A DNA stretch of 64,000 nt from Acorus gramineus (GCA_030737835.1 JAUJYN010000018.1:2604001-2668000); one strand, 5' to 3'; positions 37,589-46,823 are shown, counted from the stretch's first letter. A program made the numbers and translations. The notes: a model not told the origin generated them from the letters alone.

Positions 37589-38794
37589 TCAAAGAACAAT
37601 TGAATGCAAAGGAAAGCAAGGAGACTTGCTCCAAGTCTTCATATGCAAACCCAACATCTCCTTAGCCCTCTCCTTCGCCTTCCCATTAGATCCCACCTGC
37701 ACCAACATGCACAGCCTCGTCACCGCCCCAACCACCAACATCTCATCCACAACCCCACAAAACCTACACACCATCAACAAAACCTTCGTCGCCCGATCAT
37801 TCGCCGCGTTTGACACCTTCAACAGCTTCCCCGCCACCGCCGCAATCCCCGCCGGATGACTAACTAACGCCAACCTCCCCTCCGCCCTCGAACAAAGGCA
37901 ATCCAAAACCACCAACATCGCTTCGCATCTCTTCCGGTCGTTGTTCTCCCCCTCTGCGAGAAGCTCGACCAGGACCGCAACCGTCCCCGCCTCCACCACC
38001 CTCACTCGATTCTTTCTCCCACATGGTAACACTTCTAGAAGGATAGAGAGAGCCGCCATCGTCGTCGCCCTGTTCGTGTTCTGGTCTTTCAGTATCTCCG
38101 CCAGGCCGTCGAAGAGATCGGACGGGAGATCAGATTTGTGGACCTCGTCGACCGCTTTGAACACCAGTTTCAAGAGATGGGTCGACTCAATCTTCATCCG
38201 GTAGTTCCAATGCTGCGACGTTATCGCCGAGAGAGCCTTTATGAGCTCTCCGTTGTTTTGCTCCGCCACCTTCTTGAGTGCCTCCGTTGAGGGCTTCAGC
38301 ATGCACAACACGTTTATGGCATCCTCTATGATATCCCTCGAGTCGTGGTTGAGTGGTGTCTGCAGCACGAGAGAGGAAATCATAGACACGGCGCCGGCCT
38401 GTTCTAACTCGTATCGGATCGCATCGTCTTCTCCGATCAAAGCCTTGATTTTGGGGAGAGACTTGAAACGCGCGACGGGTGGTCGTGTGTTTGCCTCCTC
38501 TTTGAGCTCCTCAATGACCGCTGATACATCGAAAGCGGGGGTTTGCGTGGCGAGGAGCGCTGTCGATGGGTTTTGGGCGCGCCATGATTGGATGAGGCGG
38601 AACAAGGTGGAGTTTGGGGTGAGCGTTTGATCGATGAGGGGTTGCTGCGTGACGGGGCACGTCGAGTGGCCGTAGAGGGAGATCCAACGGTGGATGCTCT
38701 CGCGGTCGTAGGTGACGCCGGTCGATACCGTGACGGGGTCCATCATGATGTGAAGGGAGATTGGGCAGATGAAAAAGGGTGGTAATTCTTCCAT
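37589..38794 (-). CDS. U-box E3 ubiquitin ligase, PUB22/23/24-like
   Basis: Complete single-exon host gene of 401 residues. The U-box occupies residues 5-75: PPFFICPISLHIMMDPVTVS, the Thr-Tyr-Asp-Arg-Glu-Ser-Ile segment, CPVTQQPL, and an LTPN...LIQSW ending, all diagnostic. It lacks Zn ligands, as U-boxes do, and would bind an E2 to ubiquitinate a substrate. Residues 100-390 are helical, Leu/Ala-rich ARM-type repeats for substrate binding (for example the stretch from VAVLVELLAEGENN). Length and order match the small U-box/ARM class containing PUB20-24, cytosolic regulators of immunity and stress signalling in Arabidopsis. The start is the first Met, six residues before the conserved Phe, and there is no upstream in-frame alternative. 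Composition is GC-rich and codon use is regular, unlike the surrounding DNA. I cannot assign the exact orthologue within PUB22/23/24. Confidence 0.93.
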   Translation of the reverse strand: MEELPPFFICPISLHIMMDPVTVSTGVTYDRESIHRWISLYGHSTCPVTQQPLIDQTLTPNSTLFRLIQSWRAQNPSTALLATQTPAFDVSAVIEELKEEANTRPPVARFKSLPKIKALIGEDDAIRYELEQAGAVSMISSLVLQTPLNHDSRDIIEDAINVLCMLKPSTEALKKVAEQNNGELIKALSAITSQHWNYRMKIESTHLLKLVFKAVDEVHKSDLPSDLFDGLAEILKDQNTNRATTMAALSILLEVLPCGRKNRVRVVEAGTVAVLVELLAEGENNDRKRCEAMLVVLDCLCSRAEGRLALVSHPAGIAAVAGKLLKVSNAANDRATKVLLMVCRFCGVVDEMLVVGAVTRLCMLVQVGSNGKAKERAKEMLGLHMKTWSKSPCFPLHSIVL

Positions 38795-38967
38795 TGTTGT
38801 TGTATTTTTTTCTTTTCTTTTGTTGTTGGTCTATAGTTTTGTTTGTTTTTATAACAAGATAGAAGAGGAGGAAGGGAGAATGGCATAACTTTCTCTGAAT
38901 TTGTGTGTTTTATTGACTGGTCAGAGGTGTGGAAAAAAAGGGTTGGCCTTGAAGTAAGCCACGAGAG

Positions 38968-38990
38968 TTTATAATATAATATAATATGCA
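38968..38990 (-). promoter_or_regulatory. Candidate TATA region of the U-box gene
   Basis: Read on the minus strand, a TATATTATATTATAAAC string lies about 180 bp upstream of the U-box ATG, followed by a pyrimidine/A-rich leader. Position and sequence fit a plant TATA box. No start site is visible. Confidence 0.35.
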
Positions 38991-38994
38991 ACTC

Positions 38995-39175
38995 TCATTG
39001 ATTATATAAGGTCACCAAAATAGTTTTTTGTGGGTTAGTTTTTTTGGTTAGGGTTGTGAATTCACGTGGTCCATGTGCGATTACTGCACTTTCGGTTGTA
39101 ACTTTTACTTCGCCGCACTTGCTTTACTAGGCTTTAATTTGTGGTTATGAAAGTATGTACATGCATTTTGAGAAC

Positions 39176-39207
<32 letters not shown>

Positions 39208-39439
39208 TAGTTTTTGGATTTTGCCGCCTAATATTAGTGTTGAAAGTGACTAACAACTGTTCGATGAGATCGGGTTTAAGTTTATTACAACATAAATCTC
39301 ACCTCCCCGCATACTTAATGGTGTTGATGATCTCAATTTATAGAGATAAATACAAAAAATTACAAGGTGTTACAGTAAGTTATAAGAAGTTATAAGGAGT
39401 TATAAGTAGTTACAAATAGTTATAATTTATCACAAGATT
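38995..39439. other. Upstream intergenic DNA with a (TTA)n run
   Basis: The region holds about nine TTA units at 39177-39203 and a degenerate TTATAAG/TTACAAG repeat at 39360-39425. No gene is seen. It could include distal promoter elements of the U-box gene. Confidence 0.5.
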
Positions 39440-39647
39440 CAACATTAGTTGGACAATTTGATTATCCAACTCATCTATGACTGTCAGATCATTTAAATGT
39501 TAATATTTATTTTAAAATTTTTAATGATAAAATATCTCAATCATAATGAATTTTAATATTATGTGATAAGATCTAACAGTCACATATGAGTTGGACAATC
39601 AGATTGTTCAACTAGCGTTGGACAATCAGATTGTTCAACTAGCGTTG
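39440..39647. mobile_element. Small foldback MITE with a duplicated palindromic end
   Basis: The left arm from 39440 (CAACATTAGTTGGACAAT, then CCAACTCATCTATGACTGT) is the imperfect reverse complement of 39570-39620. The right end carries a perfect 27-bp direct duplication (GTTGGACAATCAGATTGTTC plus CAACTAGC) at 39591-39644. It has no coding capacity and is about 0.2 kb. The superfamily cannot be assigned because no clear target duplication is seen. Confidence 0.6.
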
Positions 39648-39654
39648 GACCTAA

Positions 39655-40211
39655 GGATGCAATTCAGTTAGTATGGTTCGGTTTTTGACAAACTCAAATT
39701 GAACGAAATTATAATCCCACCCACCTCGAAAATCGAATCGAACCGAAAACCAGAAACCGAACCGAACCGATATTGTTTGATTAACCTGAACTAAAAAAAT
39801 GGAACCCAACTGTTAAATATAAACATTTATATACCCAATGCTTTTTTCTAGCTTCCTATAAATTTGGGTTGGTTAGATTTTTTTTGGGTTGATTTACAAC
39901 TTTACATAAATATCTAAAATATTAGGATTGATAATATAAATTAGTGTAATAATGATATAACAAATTAACAATAATATAATTTTTAATATAAAAGAATAAT
40001 CTAATTGAATATTGATTATGAATGTGCTTAAATTTAATTCGGTTCAATTTGATTTAATTCAATTTTTTTTTTGAACTAAAATCAAACCCAATTAAATCAA
40101 AGTAGATCGATTTATAAGTATTCGATCTATACCCAAACCAAACAAATAACTATTAACCCAAACCTGAAAAAAATCAGTTTGCATTCGTTTTAACTTATCA
40201 AAGTTGCACCC
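39655..40211. mobile_element. Candidate hAT-type non-autonomous element
   Basis: The segment starts GGATGCAATTCAG and ends with TTGCACCC, short imperfect inverted ends. Inside are GGTTCGGTTTTTG near the left end and repeated CCGAACCGAACCGA, a composition common in plant hAT MITEs. No open frame. No convincing 8-bp duplication was found, so the call is tentative. Confidence 0.4.
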
Positions 40212-40579
40212 ATATCCCGTATAATTCAAAACCCTAGCCCCCTTTGGGTGCGGGTGCCACATAAGATCAGATAAGCTCGATGTATGGTAGCAAAAAAGAA
40301 TGTTTCATGTAGATTTTATTTTCTGGCTAATTATGTTTAGGATATTAAAAACTTTAATGATATGATTTGGAAGGGGAGGCTAGAATTGCCCATATATGCA
40401 AACTAACCGTGGATGGGAGATCATAGAGAACAAGCGCATAATGCTGTAAACAATAATAAAAAAAATGATATGTTAACCATGTGCACATCCATTGTCTTAC
40501 TATTTTTTTTAAAATAATATATGTTCAAAATACATAATGTTATAAAAAATGATATATATGATTGACCTATTTATTTTAA

Positions 40580-40582
<3 letters not shown>
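40212..40582. other. AT-rich spacer left of the MULE
   Basis: Nothing recognisable apart from A/T runs. It precedes the dinucleotide repeat at the transposon boundary. Confidence 0.6.

Positions 40583-40656
<74 letters not shown>
40583..40656. repeat. Compound (TA)n(GA)n microsatellite at the MULE left boundary
   Basis: About 38 bp of TA repeats, then about 18 GA units directly against the TIR tip (GGCATGATGG). The right boundary has GA then (TA)n in mirror image (46824-46849), so part of the TA/GA tract may belong to the element or to its target duplication. Confidence 0.9.
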
Positions 40657-40658
<2 letters not shown>

Positions 40659-40709
40659 CATGATGGGGTGCAGCGGCCTCACCGTGCACCCCATCGTGCG
40701 GCAGTGGAT

Positions 40710-40749
40710 ATCCACCGTCAGATCTGTGTTTCCAGATCTGACGGTGGAT
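40710..40749. other. Perfect hairpin in the TIR tip
   Basis: A 17-bp stem (ATCCACCGTCAGATCTG and its exact complement) with loop TGTTTC. Just outside lies a second, imperfect 15-bp stem (40658-40672 with 40685-40699). Both are repeated in the right TIR, where the inner stem has one mismatch. Confidence 0.9.
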
Positions 40750-40801
40750 AATGTTTTAATCAAATGAGGCATAACCTGTTAACCAGGTAAACCAGTCAAC
40801 A

Positions 40802-40808
40802 TATATAA
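40802..40808 (+). promoter_or_regulatory. TATA box in the left TIR (GRF-gene promoter)
   Basis: TATATAA followed by a CT-rich initiator-like stretch. The mirror copy at 46672-46678 in the right TIR would serve the transposase gene. Confidence 0.45.
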
Positions 40809-41977
40809 CTTCTTTTTTTTCACCCCCCCTTAGTCTCTCTCTCCTCAGTTTTTCACCCCAAAAAACGACCACAGAAAAAAAAAGAGAGAAAAACTTGTCA
40901 AGAACGTGAAGAAGGTGAAGGCCACCTCCCGCGCCGGTCCGTTCAGCCCTCCTCCCTTTCCGGTCAGGCCCCGCCGGTCAGCCACCTCCCCTCCCGCAAC
41001 GGTCAGCCCCGTCTCACCCGTCGGTTAGCCCCAAATCTGGTATTTCCTAACCCTAAATGCTTGAAATACATTGTTTCTGAAGATCTAGGGCTTATTTTAC
41101 AGGTTTATCTTCAAATCTAGCTTTCTTTTCTCATTTGTTTACAAAATTAGGGTTTCTTTTCTTTAAAAAAAAAAAAATTGTATAAAAACATGGGTTTTGA
41201 TGATTGTATATGGACAGAAATGTTTGATGGTTGATAGGAGTGTCAAGAGAAGTATTTCTTTGAATGGTTGTATGTTATCATCTCTATGCAATGCCTCATA
41301 TTCATGTTTTTGGTTTTGGTCAAGTTTTCCAATGTATATATATACATAGACAGTGTACCCTTGCATTTATTTTTGTAATTTTTTTTATGTATATGTATGT
41401 ATGTGAATTTTTTTTCCAGTGAAAATGTCAAGAGCCAGAGCATTGCTTTCCTCTGGTTCAGCAGCAAGAGGATTTATTTCATTTAAACCCTGCATTAAGA
41501 GAAATGATTATTTTATTTAATTTTAATGTTGTATTATTTGTTTTTGGTTGAGATGGGGACAATTATCTTCTTGCACAACAAAATAGAAACTGAGTGCAGA
41601 AATAGACAAAAACATTTACTGATAGATCTCCAGTAGGGAGGATAGGTTCAGGTTAAATATATCATTTATAGGCTGAGGTTCTTCAGCCTCGGCAGGCTTC
41701 TCTTCAGATCAAAAGATTTGTCTCCTTGTATTCCTGATTTAAAATCAATTAGAATTAGATTGCACATGTATTCATGATGCTTAGATTGCCTAGATTGCAC
41801 ATGTCATGACCAAGATATCTTTGGACCTCCTTCACATTCCTTAAAACAGAAATTAGAACCCAAATTCATTTCTTGCAAAAATTGTTATTTGTCTCTGCAA
41901 TGGCAATAACATTTCCACTTCCAACATATTCAATTTCTTAGTACACTCATGAATGTATTTTTTTTATTATTGTGTAG

Positions 41978-42526
41978 ATGGAACATTCTAATACGGCGTC
42001 CTGTCATGGACCTACATCCTCCAAAAAATGTTATTGTGGGTATGACGCAGTTTTAAAACAATCACGAACTGAATCCAATCCAGGGAGATGGTTTTGGACT
42101 TGCCCGGTTAGAAAGGTATATACTGTTATTGACTATTGCATTTGTTAATTAATGTCTATTTTATAATATTTATTCTTTCTATTTCAACGTAGTCCAAGAA
42201 TGACATCAACGGTTGCAAGTATTTTAAATGGCAAGATGATGAGAGTTGCAGTAGCGCGATCAGTCAACGATTTACTACAATCGAGGAAAATTCAAACTTG
42301 TTGTCAAGACTTGAAGTTGTAGAGGAAAGGATAGTAGGACTTACAAGAACGTGTGGGAGAGTTAGAGCACCAAGTTGAAGCTATACAGGAGACGCTAACA
42401 AAATCTAAAGCTCTACAAGAACGTGCAGTAGAATCGGAGCACCAGAATCATTCTTTTGTGAAAGTCCTCCTTCTTGTATTCATGTTATTCACGGTTTTTG
42501 TAGGTTTAAAGTTAAGTGGAGCATAA
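41978..42526 (+). CDS. GRF-type zinc-finger protein, second gene of the MULE (frame shifted)
   Basis: The ATG at 41978 follows a splice-acceptor-like TTATTGTGTAG. Exon 1 ends at 42115 (AAG/GTATAT) and exon 2 begins at 42193 (CAACGTAG). The joined product carries a GRF zinc finger: C18-x-C20-G, NPGRWFWTC with C42, then C54-KYFKW. GRF fingers bind single-stranded nucleic acid. In exon 2 this frame ends at 42378, giving 107 residues. From 42344 the neighbouring frame continues open to 42526 with a Glu/Gln-rich coiled coil and a hydrophobic tail (VLLLVFMLFTVFVGLKL), typical of plant GRF proteins. One extra base near 42341-42343, or unseen splicing, would account for the break. The gene converges with the transposase, in the place mudrB holds in MuDR. 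A further 5' exon starting at the TIR ATG (41426) is possible. Product function is inferred. Confidence 0.7.
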
Positions 42527-43872
42527 AACTAGGTTCAATTTTTTTTGGCTCTCTAATGTTTGTATGATGAATAGTGGGTTTGTGTAATGAATTCTGGAAT
42601 CAGTGGGTTTGTATGAAACTTCAATCAGTGGTTATGAAGGGAATTAATATAAAGGCAGGATATATATAGTTGAAATGTACAGAAATGCAATTTAAATCTC
42701 CACAAACCTTCTCGGCTGGCATTTCTAAAATATCTTTGTATCTTCATTAAAGCATTTGAGAATGTTGTACTAGAAGAAACTTTTCCTGGCTCCAGAATTT
42801 TAAACAATTGCAATTATACACCTATTACATGAACATCTATGAACTATCTAACATGAACATGGTAACAAAGAATATTATAAGAACCTAAATAAAATGCTTC
42901 ATAAACCATTGCCAGTCCAATCCATATGAAATATGTCCTCTCCGAAGTTATATTCAAACCATAGGGCTAATATTAACATAAGTAGCTGTTTGCCACATCA
43001 TCTTATGTTCTAAAAATGATCCAGGCCTGCATAGTGAATACTAAAAGTTCCAGGCCAAACTTTATGAGCAGAGAATTCCAAGAGTAAATTGGATAGAACA
43101 AATTGTACAGAACGAGGATTAACATACTTCTAAAATATTAGAGTTCCTAACAAGGAAGTACAAGGCATTATGTGAGGACTTCTATAGTACAAATAACATT
43201 AGCTCAAGAATGAGATGGTCTAATTATGAGAATTCTTTTGTGCACCCAAATGACTTCTAAATTCATATTGTTTGGACAGGAACTTCAGCAGATCAAGTAT
43301 AAAGGTTACATAATTGTTTCCAGAGCATGAAGGATCAGAACAGAAGTCAGATGAAACAAAAAGAAGATAAAGAAACTAATGTTAATATAGAGGCATTCAT
43401 GCTACATAATTCACAGACAACAATATATATTGTTTTTACAAGAAACATATACAACAACAATGATCAGATCCATGAGATGCACTCATCTCATATCCATCCA
43501 ACATCCACCAAGTACTACATCCATGAATTCTACATCAACTATTACATCCAAAATGGAAACTTTTACATCCAAAATCCATGAATTCTGCATGAACTATTAC
43601 ATCCAAAATTGACAAGCGGTTTTTGCCTGAAGTGAACTCAAATCCCTGGGTGTGCAGTTTTCTAACAAGCCTTATAATCTGAAAATATTAAAATCAAATT
43701 CATTAGTATGAAATGTAAATCAAATAAACAACATAAATTACCATGTGCCAATATCAAACTGATGCGGGATCATCCTCATTGTTTTGTGAAGACCTAAAAT
43801 AAAGGATTGCGATCATGTATTAGTTTAAACATCAAAATAGATAATGTATATTTTCATTAAATGACCAGAAAC
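42527..43872. other. Spacer between the convergent MULE genes
   Basis: 1.35 kb of AT-rich DNA without a credible frame. Near 43490-43615 there are several copies of a short ACATCCAAAAT / ATCCATGAATTCTGCAT motif. The 3' ends of both genes should fall here. Confidence 0.6.
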
Positions 43873-46050
43873 TTACATTTCTTTCAGTTTGGGACAAGTA
43901 CGCGCATTGTGTTTCTCCTTTTTACCGCATACGCTGCAAGTTCTCTTTCCCATGTCCTCCATTGCTATTTCTTTTCCACCCTTTAATCTTTTTCCACTTC
44001 CTTTCGTTTTTGATATATTTGGTGGATAAACATTGATGCTTGAATGGACTGATGTGCTTCTGGCTTGTAACCCCATATTGCTACCACATGCACTATGTGA
44101 GGCCTTCAACTTTTGTAAATCAATCAACATCTCTTTCGCTACATTGTACACTTCAATCGGAGCATCATGCAAGCATTCAGTAAAGCCACGAGCAATCTCA
44201 AGATTCTTTTTTCCACTAGATGTACTTGAAGCTCTGTACCCTTGAAGTTCCACTCCAGCATCATCATATACTGTCTTTGATTTGGCTGTGGTAGTCCATC
44301 TTTCAAGAATGAGATTTTCAGGTAGACAATCAATAAAATTGTTTCTCAATACAACAATAATATGTGAGCACGGGATGCCTTCATTTTCAAATTTGCAGCA
44401 TGAACAAGTAATCACATGATTTGAGGGATTATACAAAACCTCACGAAATTTAGTTGAATTGCCCGCCCTTTTAACAATATAGACCTGCGCATGACCTTCT
44501 ACACACTTCAACATAGTCCCATACTGCATAGAAGATAGAACTTCCTTCTGAAACATGTGAAAAATCTTGCGAGTGTATTGTTTGGCTATTTGCAGCTCAA
44601 TAGCAAAATTGGTGACAATATCTGGGGTTTTATCAAGTGTGCCATGATCAGCCACTAACTCATTGTACCTCTGACGCTCTAAAGCCCTGTCAAACAGCTG
44701 AATAAACTCAAGCAAACTGTGTGTTTTGTTGAAGTATTTATCAAAAACAGAATTCTGAGCTTCACTTCGTTGACTACTCCTCATCCCAGCCATGAATATG
44801 TTTTTAAAGAACAATGGAATCCATTTTTCACGGATATTGTATAATGTTGTCAACCATTCGTTATGCTCTAACTGAAATTTAGTTATTAAATCCCACCACT
44901 TTGCATCAAACTCATCTGATGTTTCTGACCCATATACACATTCTTTGAATGGCTCTGAAAAATCAACTCTATAAGCAACTAGGCTGACTTTCTCTGATAA
45001 CTTTTTCATTATATGCCAAATACAAAATCTGTGACATGTGTGAGGGAATGTATGTGCAATTGCAGCCCCTATAGCCGCATCTTGATCTGTGATCATTGCT
45101 TTTGGTGTGCGGTTTCCCATTGCTTTCAGCCATTTGTCAAATAACCATAAAAAAGAATCAATCTTTTCGTCCTTCAACAAGTCACAACCAAAATTAATGG
45201 ACTGAAAATGATGATTGACTCCAGTAAAAGGTGCACATATCAAAGAATATTTGTTTGTGCTGTAAGTTGTGTCAAATACAACTACATCCCCAAAATGAGC
45301 ATATGCCTTTCTAGCATCACCGTCAGCCCAAAAACAATGTGTCAATTTGTTCTCTTCATCAACTTCATAAGCAAAATAAAAAGATGGATTCATTTCTTTT
45401 TTCTCTTTGAAGTGGTTTAGAAACAATTCAGCATCACAATTTTTCAATTCATCTCTAGTTTTCGCTAAATAATTTCCAACATCCCTCTCCGTACACCCAA
45501 TTTGTGCATATCCTCTTGAATCCCTCTCCATTATGGACATGGCTTGTGCAGTGCTCACATTTGCTCCTCTAAATGTGCCAATCAAAGACTTTTGAGCATT
45601 TGTTACTTCTCTATGTGATCGTAAGAGATGAGTTTTTCTAGGAGTACACAAGCTATGGGTGTGACCTTCTACAAGAATGCGCACCTTCCATCTTTGATCA
45701 TCTTTCACAAAGGAAATTTTAGCCTTGCATCCTAGTCTTGTGTGTCCTTTGAAGGATTTTGGATTCACATTACTAGTGGATGAATTTTTAAATCCTTCTT
45801 TTGAACAAACAAAATCACGCATATAAAGTTCTTTTGAACCATCAATATCATGATATTTCATAGATGATTTTTGAACACAGAAGCCTACAATTTTGGCATA
45901 GTTTTTATAAAATTTCTCTGCTTCATCAATGGAATCAAAAGACATCCCTAAAACTGGTATACATTCATCATCAACAGCCGGAACCCAAATTCCATTATCT
46001 ATGCTATCAATAGTTTCATCAACATGAGCCCCATCTTCTGCTCTTGACAT
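43873..46050 (-). CDS. MULE transposase, FAR1/MuDR type with SWIM finger and zinc knuckle
   Basis: 725-residue uninterrupted frame. I place the start at the MSRAEDG Met (46050) because it sits just after a TTTTTTTTCCAG acceptor and at the edge of the TIR; an upstream in-frame Met at 46212 lies within TIR leader. Residues 34-135 form a FAR1/WRKY-GCM1-like DNA-binding domain (GMSFDSIDEAEKFY, then GCKAKI and GHTHSL). The catalytic core has D260 (VVVFDTTY), D322 (ITDQDAA) and E430 (RSEAQN), the expected DDE order, with CHRFCIWHI between. The SWIM finger is C549-x-C551 with C561-x-H563. A C-terminal CCHC-like knuckle is formed by C705, C708, H714 and C719. The protein would bind the TIRs and cut and join DNA in the nucleus. 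All key residues are present, so activity is plausible. The alternative is a domesticated FRS gene, which the flanking TIRs argue against. Confidence 0.93.
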   Translation of the reverse strand: MSRAEDGAHVDETIDSIDNGIWVPAVDDECIPVLGMSFDSIDEAEKFYKNYAKIVGFCVQKSSMKYHDIDGSKELYMRDFVCSKEGFKNSSTSNVNPKSFKGHTRLGCKAKISFVKDDQRWKVRILVEGHTHSLCTPRKTHLLRSHREVTNAQKSLIGTFRGANVSTAQAMSIMERDSRGYAQIGCTERDVGNYLAKTRDELKNCDAELFLNHFKEKKEMNPSFYFAYEVDEENKLTHCFWADGDARKAYAHFGDVVVFDTTYSTNKYSLICAPFTGVNHHFQSINFGCDLLKDEKIDSFLWLFDKWLKAMGNRTPKAMITDQDAAIGAAIAHTFPHTCHRFCIWHIMKKLSEKVSLVAYRVDFSEPFKECVYGSETSDEFDAKWWDLITKFQLEHNEWLTTLYNIREKWIPLFFKNIFMAGMRSSQRSEAQNSVFDKYFNKTHSLLEFIQLFDRALERQRYNELVADHGTLDKTPDIVTNFAIELQIAKQYTRKIFHMFQKEVLSSMQYGTMLKCVEGHAQVYIVKRAGNSTKFREVLYNPSNHVITCSCCKFENEGIPCSHIIVVLRNNFIDCLPENLILERWTTTAKSKTVYDDAGVELQGYRASSTSSGKKNLEIARGFTECLHDAPIEVYNVAKEMLIDLQKLKASHSACGSNMGLQARSTSVHSSINVYPPNISKTKGSGKRLKGGKEIAMEDMGKRTCSVCGKKEKHNARTCPKLKEM

Positions 46051-46823
46051 TTTCACTGGAAAAAAAAATTCACATACATACATATACATCAAAAAAATTA
46101 CAAAAATAAATGCAAGGGTACACTGTCTATGTATATATATACATTGAAAAACTTGACCAAAACCAAAAACATGAATATAAGGCATTGCATAGAGATGATA
46201 ACATACAACCATTCAAAGAAATACTTCTCTTGACACTCCTATCAACCATCAAACATTTCTGTCCATATACAATCATCAAAACCCATGTTTTTATACAATT
46301 TTTTTTTTTTTTTTAAAGAAAAGAAACCCTAGTTTTGTAAACAAATGAGAAAAGAAGGCTAGATTTGAAGATAAACCTGTAAAATAAGCCCTAGATCTTC
46401 AGAAACAATGTATTTCAAGCATTTAGGGTTAGGAAATACCAGATTTGGGGCTGACCGACGGGTGAGACGGGGCTGACCGTTGCGGGAGGGGAGGTGGCTG
46501 ACCGGCGGGGCCTGACCGGAAGGGGAGGAGGGCTGAACGGACCGGCACGGGAGGTGGCCTTCACCTTCTTCACGTTCTTGACAAGTTTTTCTCTTTTTTT
46601 TTTTTCTGTGGTCGTTTTTTGGGGTGAAAAACTGAGGAGAGAGAGGCTAAGGGGGGGTGAAAAAAAAGAAGTTATATATGTTGACTGATTTACCTGGTTA
46701 ACAGGTTATGCCTCACTTGATTAAAACATTATCCACCGTCAGATCTGGAAACACAAATCTGACGGTGGATATCCACTGCCGCACGATGGGGTGCACGGTG
46801 AGGCCGCTGCACCCCATCATGCC
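46040..46823 (-). repeat. Right TIR of the MULE
   Basis: Inverted copy of 40657-41435 with few visible differences. It supplies the transposase with a TATATAAC box (46671-46678, minus strand), leader and acceptor. Its innermost bases overlap the first codons of the transposase. Confidence 0.92.

Larger units (their letters stand above)
40657..41435 (+). repeat. Left TIR of the MULE
   Basis: It is the inverse of 46040-46823. From the tip inward it holds two hairpins (40658-40699 and 40710-40749), a TATATAA box (40802-40808), a pyrimidine-rich stretch, a leader, and a polypyrimidine tract ending TTTTTTTTCCAG directly before GTGAAAATGTCAAGAGC. The inverted match stops right after this ATG, so both genes begin in shared TIR sequence. 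Confidence 0.92.
40657..46823. mobile_element. MULE (Mutator-like DNA transposon) with long TIRs, two convergent genes
   Basis: A 6.17-kb element bounded by 0.78-kb inverted repeats (40657-41435 and 46040-46823). The left half holds a spliced GRF-zinc-finger gene on the plus strand. The right half holds a 725-residue FAR1/MuDR-type transposase on the minus strand. About 1.35 kb of non-coding spacer separates their 3' ends. The transposase frame is uninterrupted and the TIRs differ at only a few visible positions in the outer 200 bp, so the insertion looks recent and may still be autonomous. MULEs usually make 8-11-bp target duplications; here both flanks are (TA)n, so the duplication cannot be delimited. 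Confidence 0.9.

Noticed and set aside
44033-44333. Short open frames on both strands within the transposase gene
   Set aside because: Shadows of the real minus-strand transposase frame, with no independent protein character.
46110-46316. 68-codon plus-strand open frame in the right TIR (and its mirror at 41163-41366)
   Set aside because: It is present in both TIRs only because they are copies; the region is the leader of the MULE genes read on the other strand.
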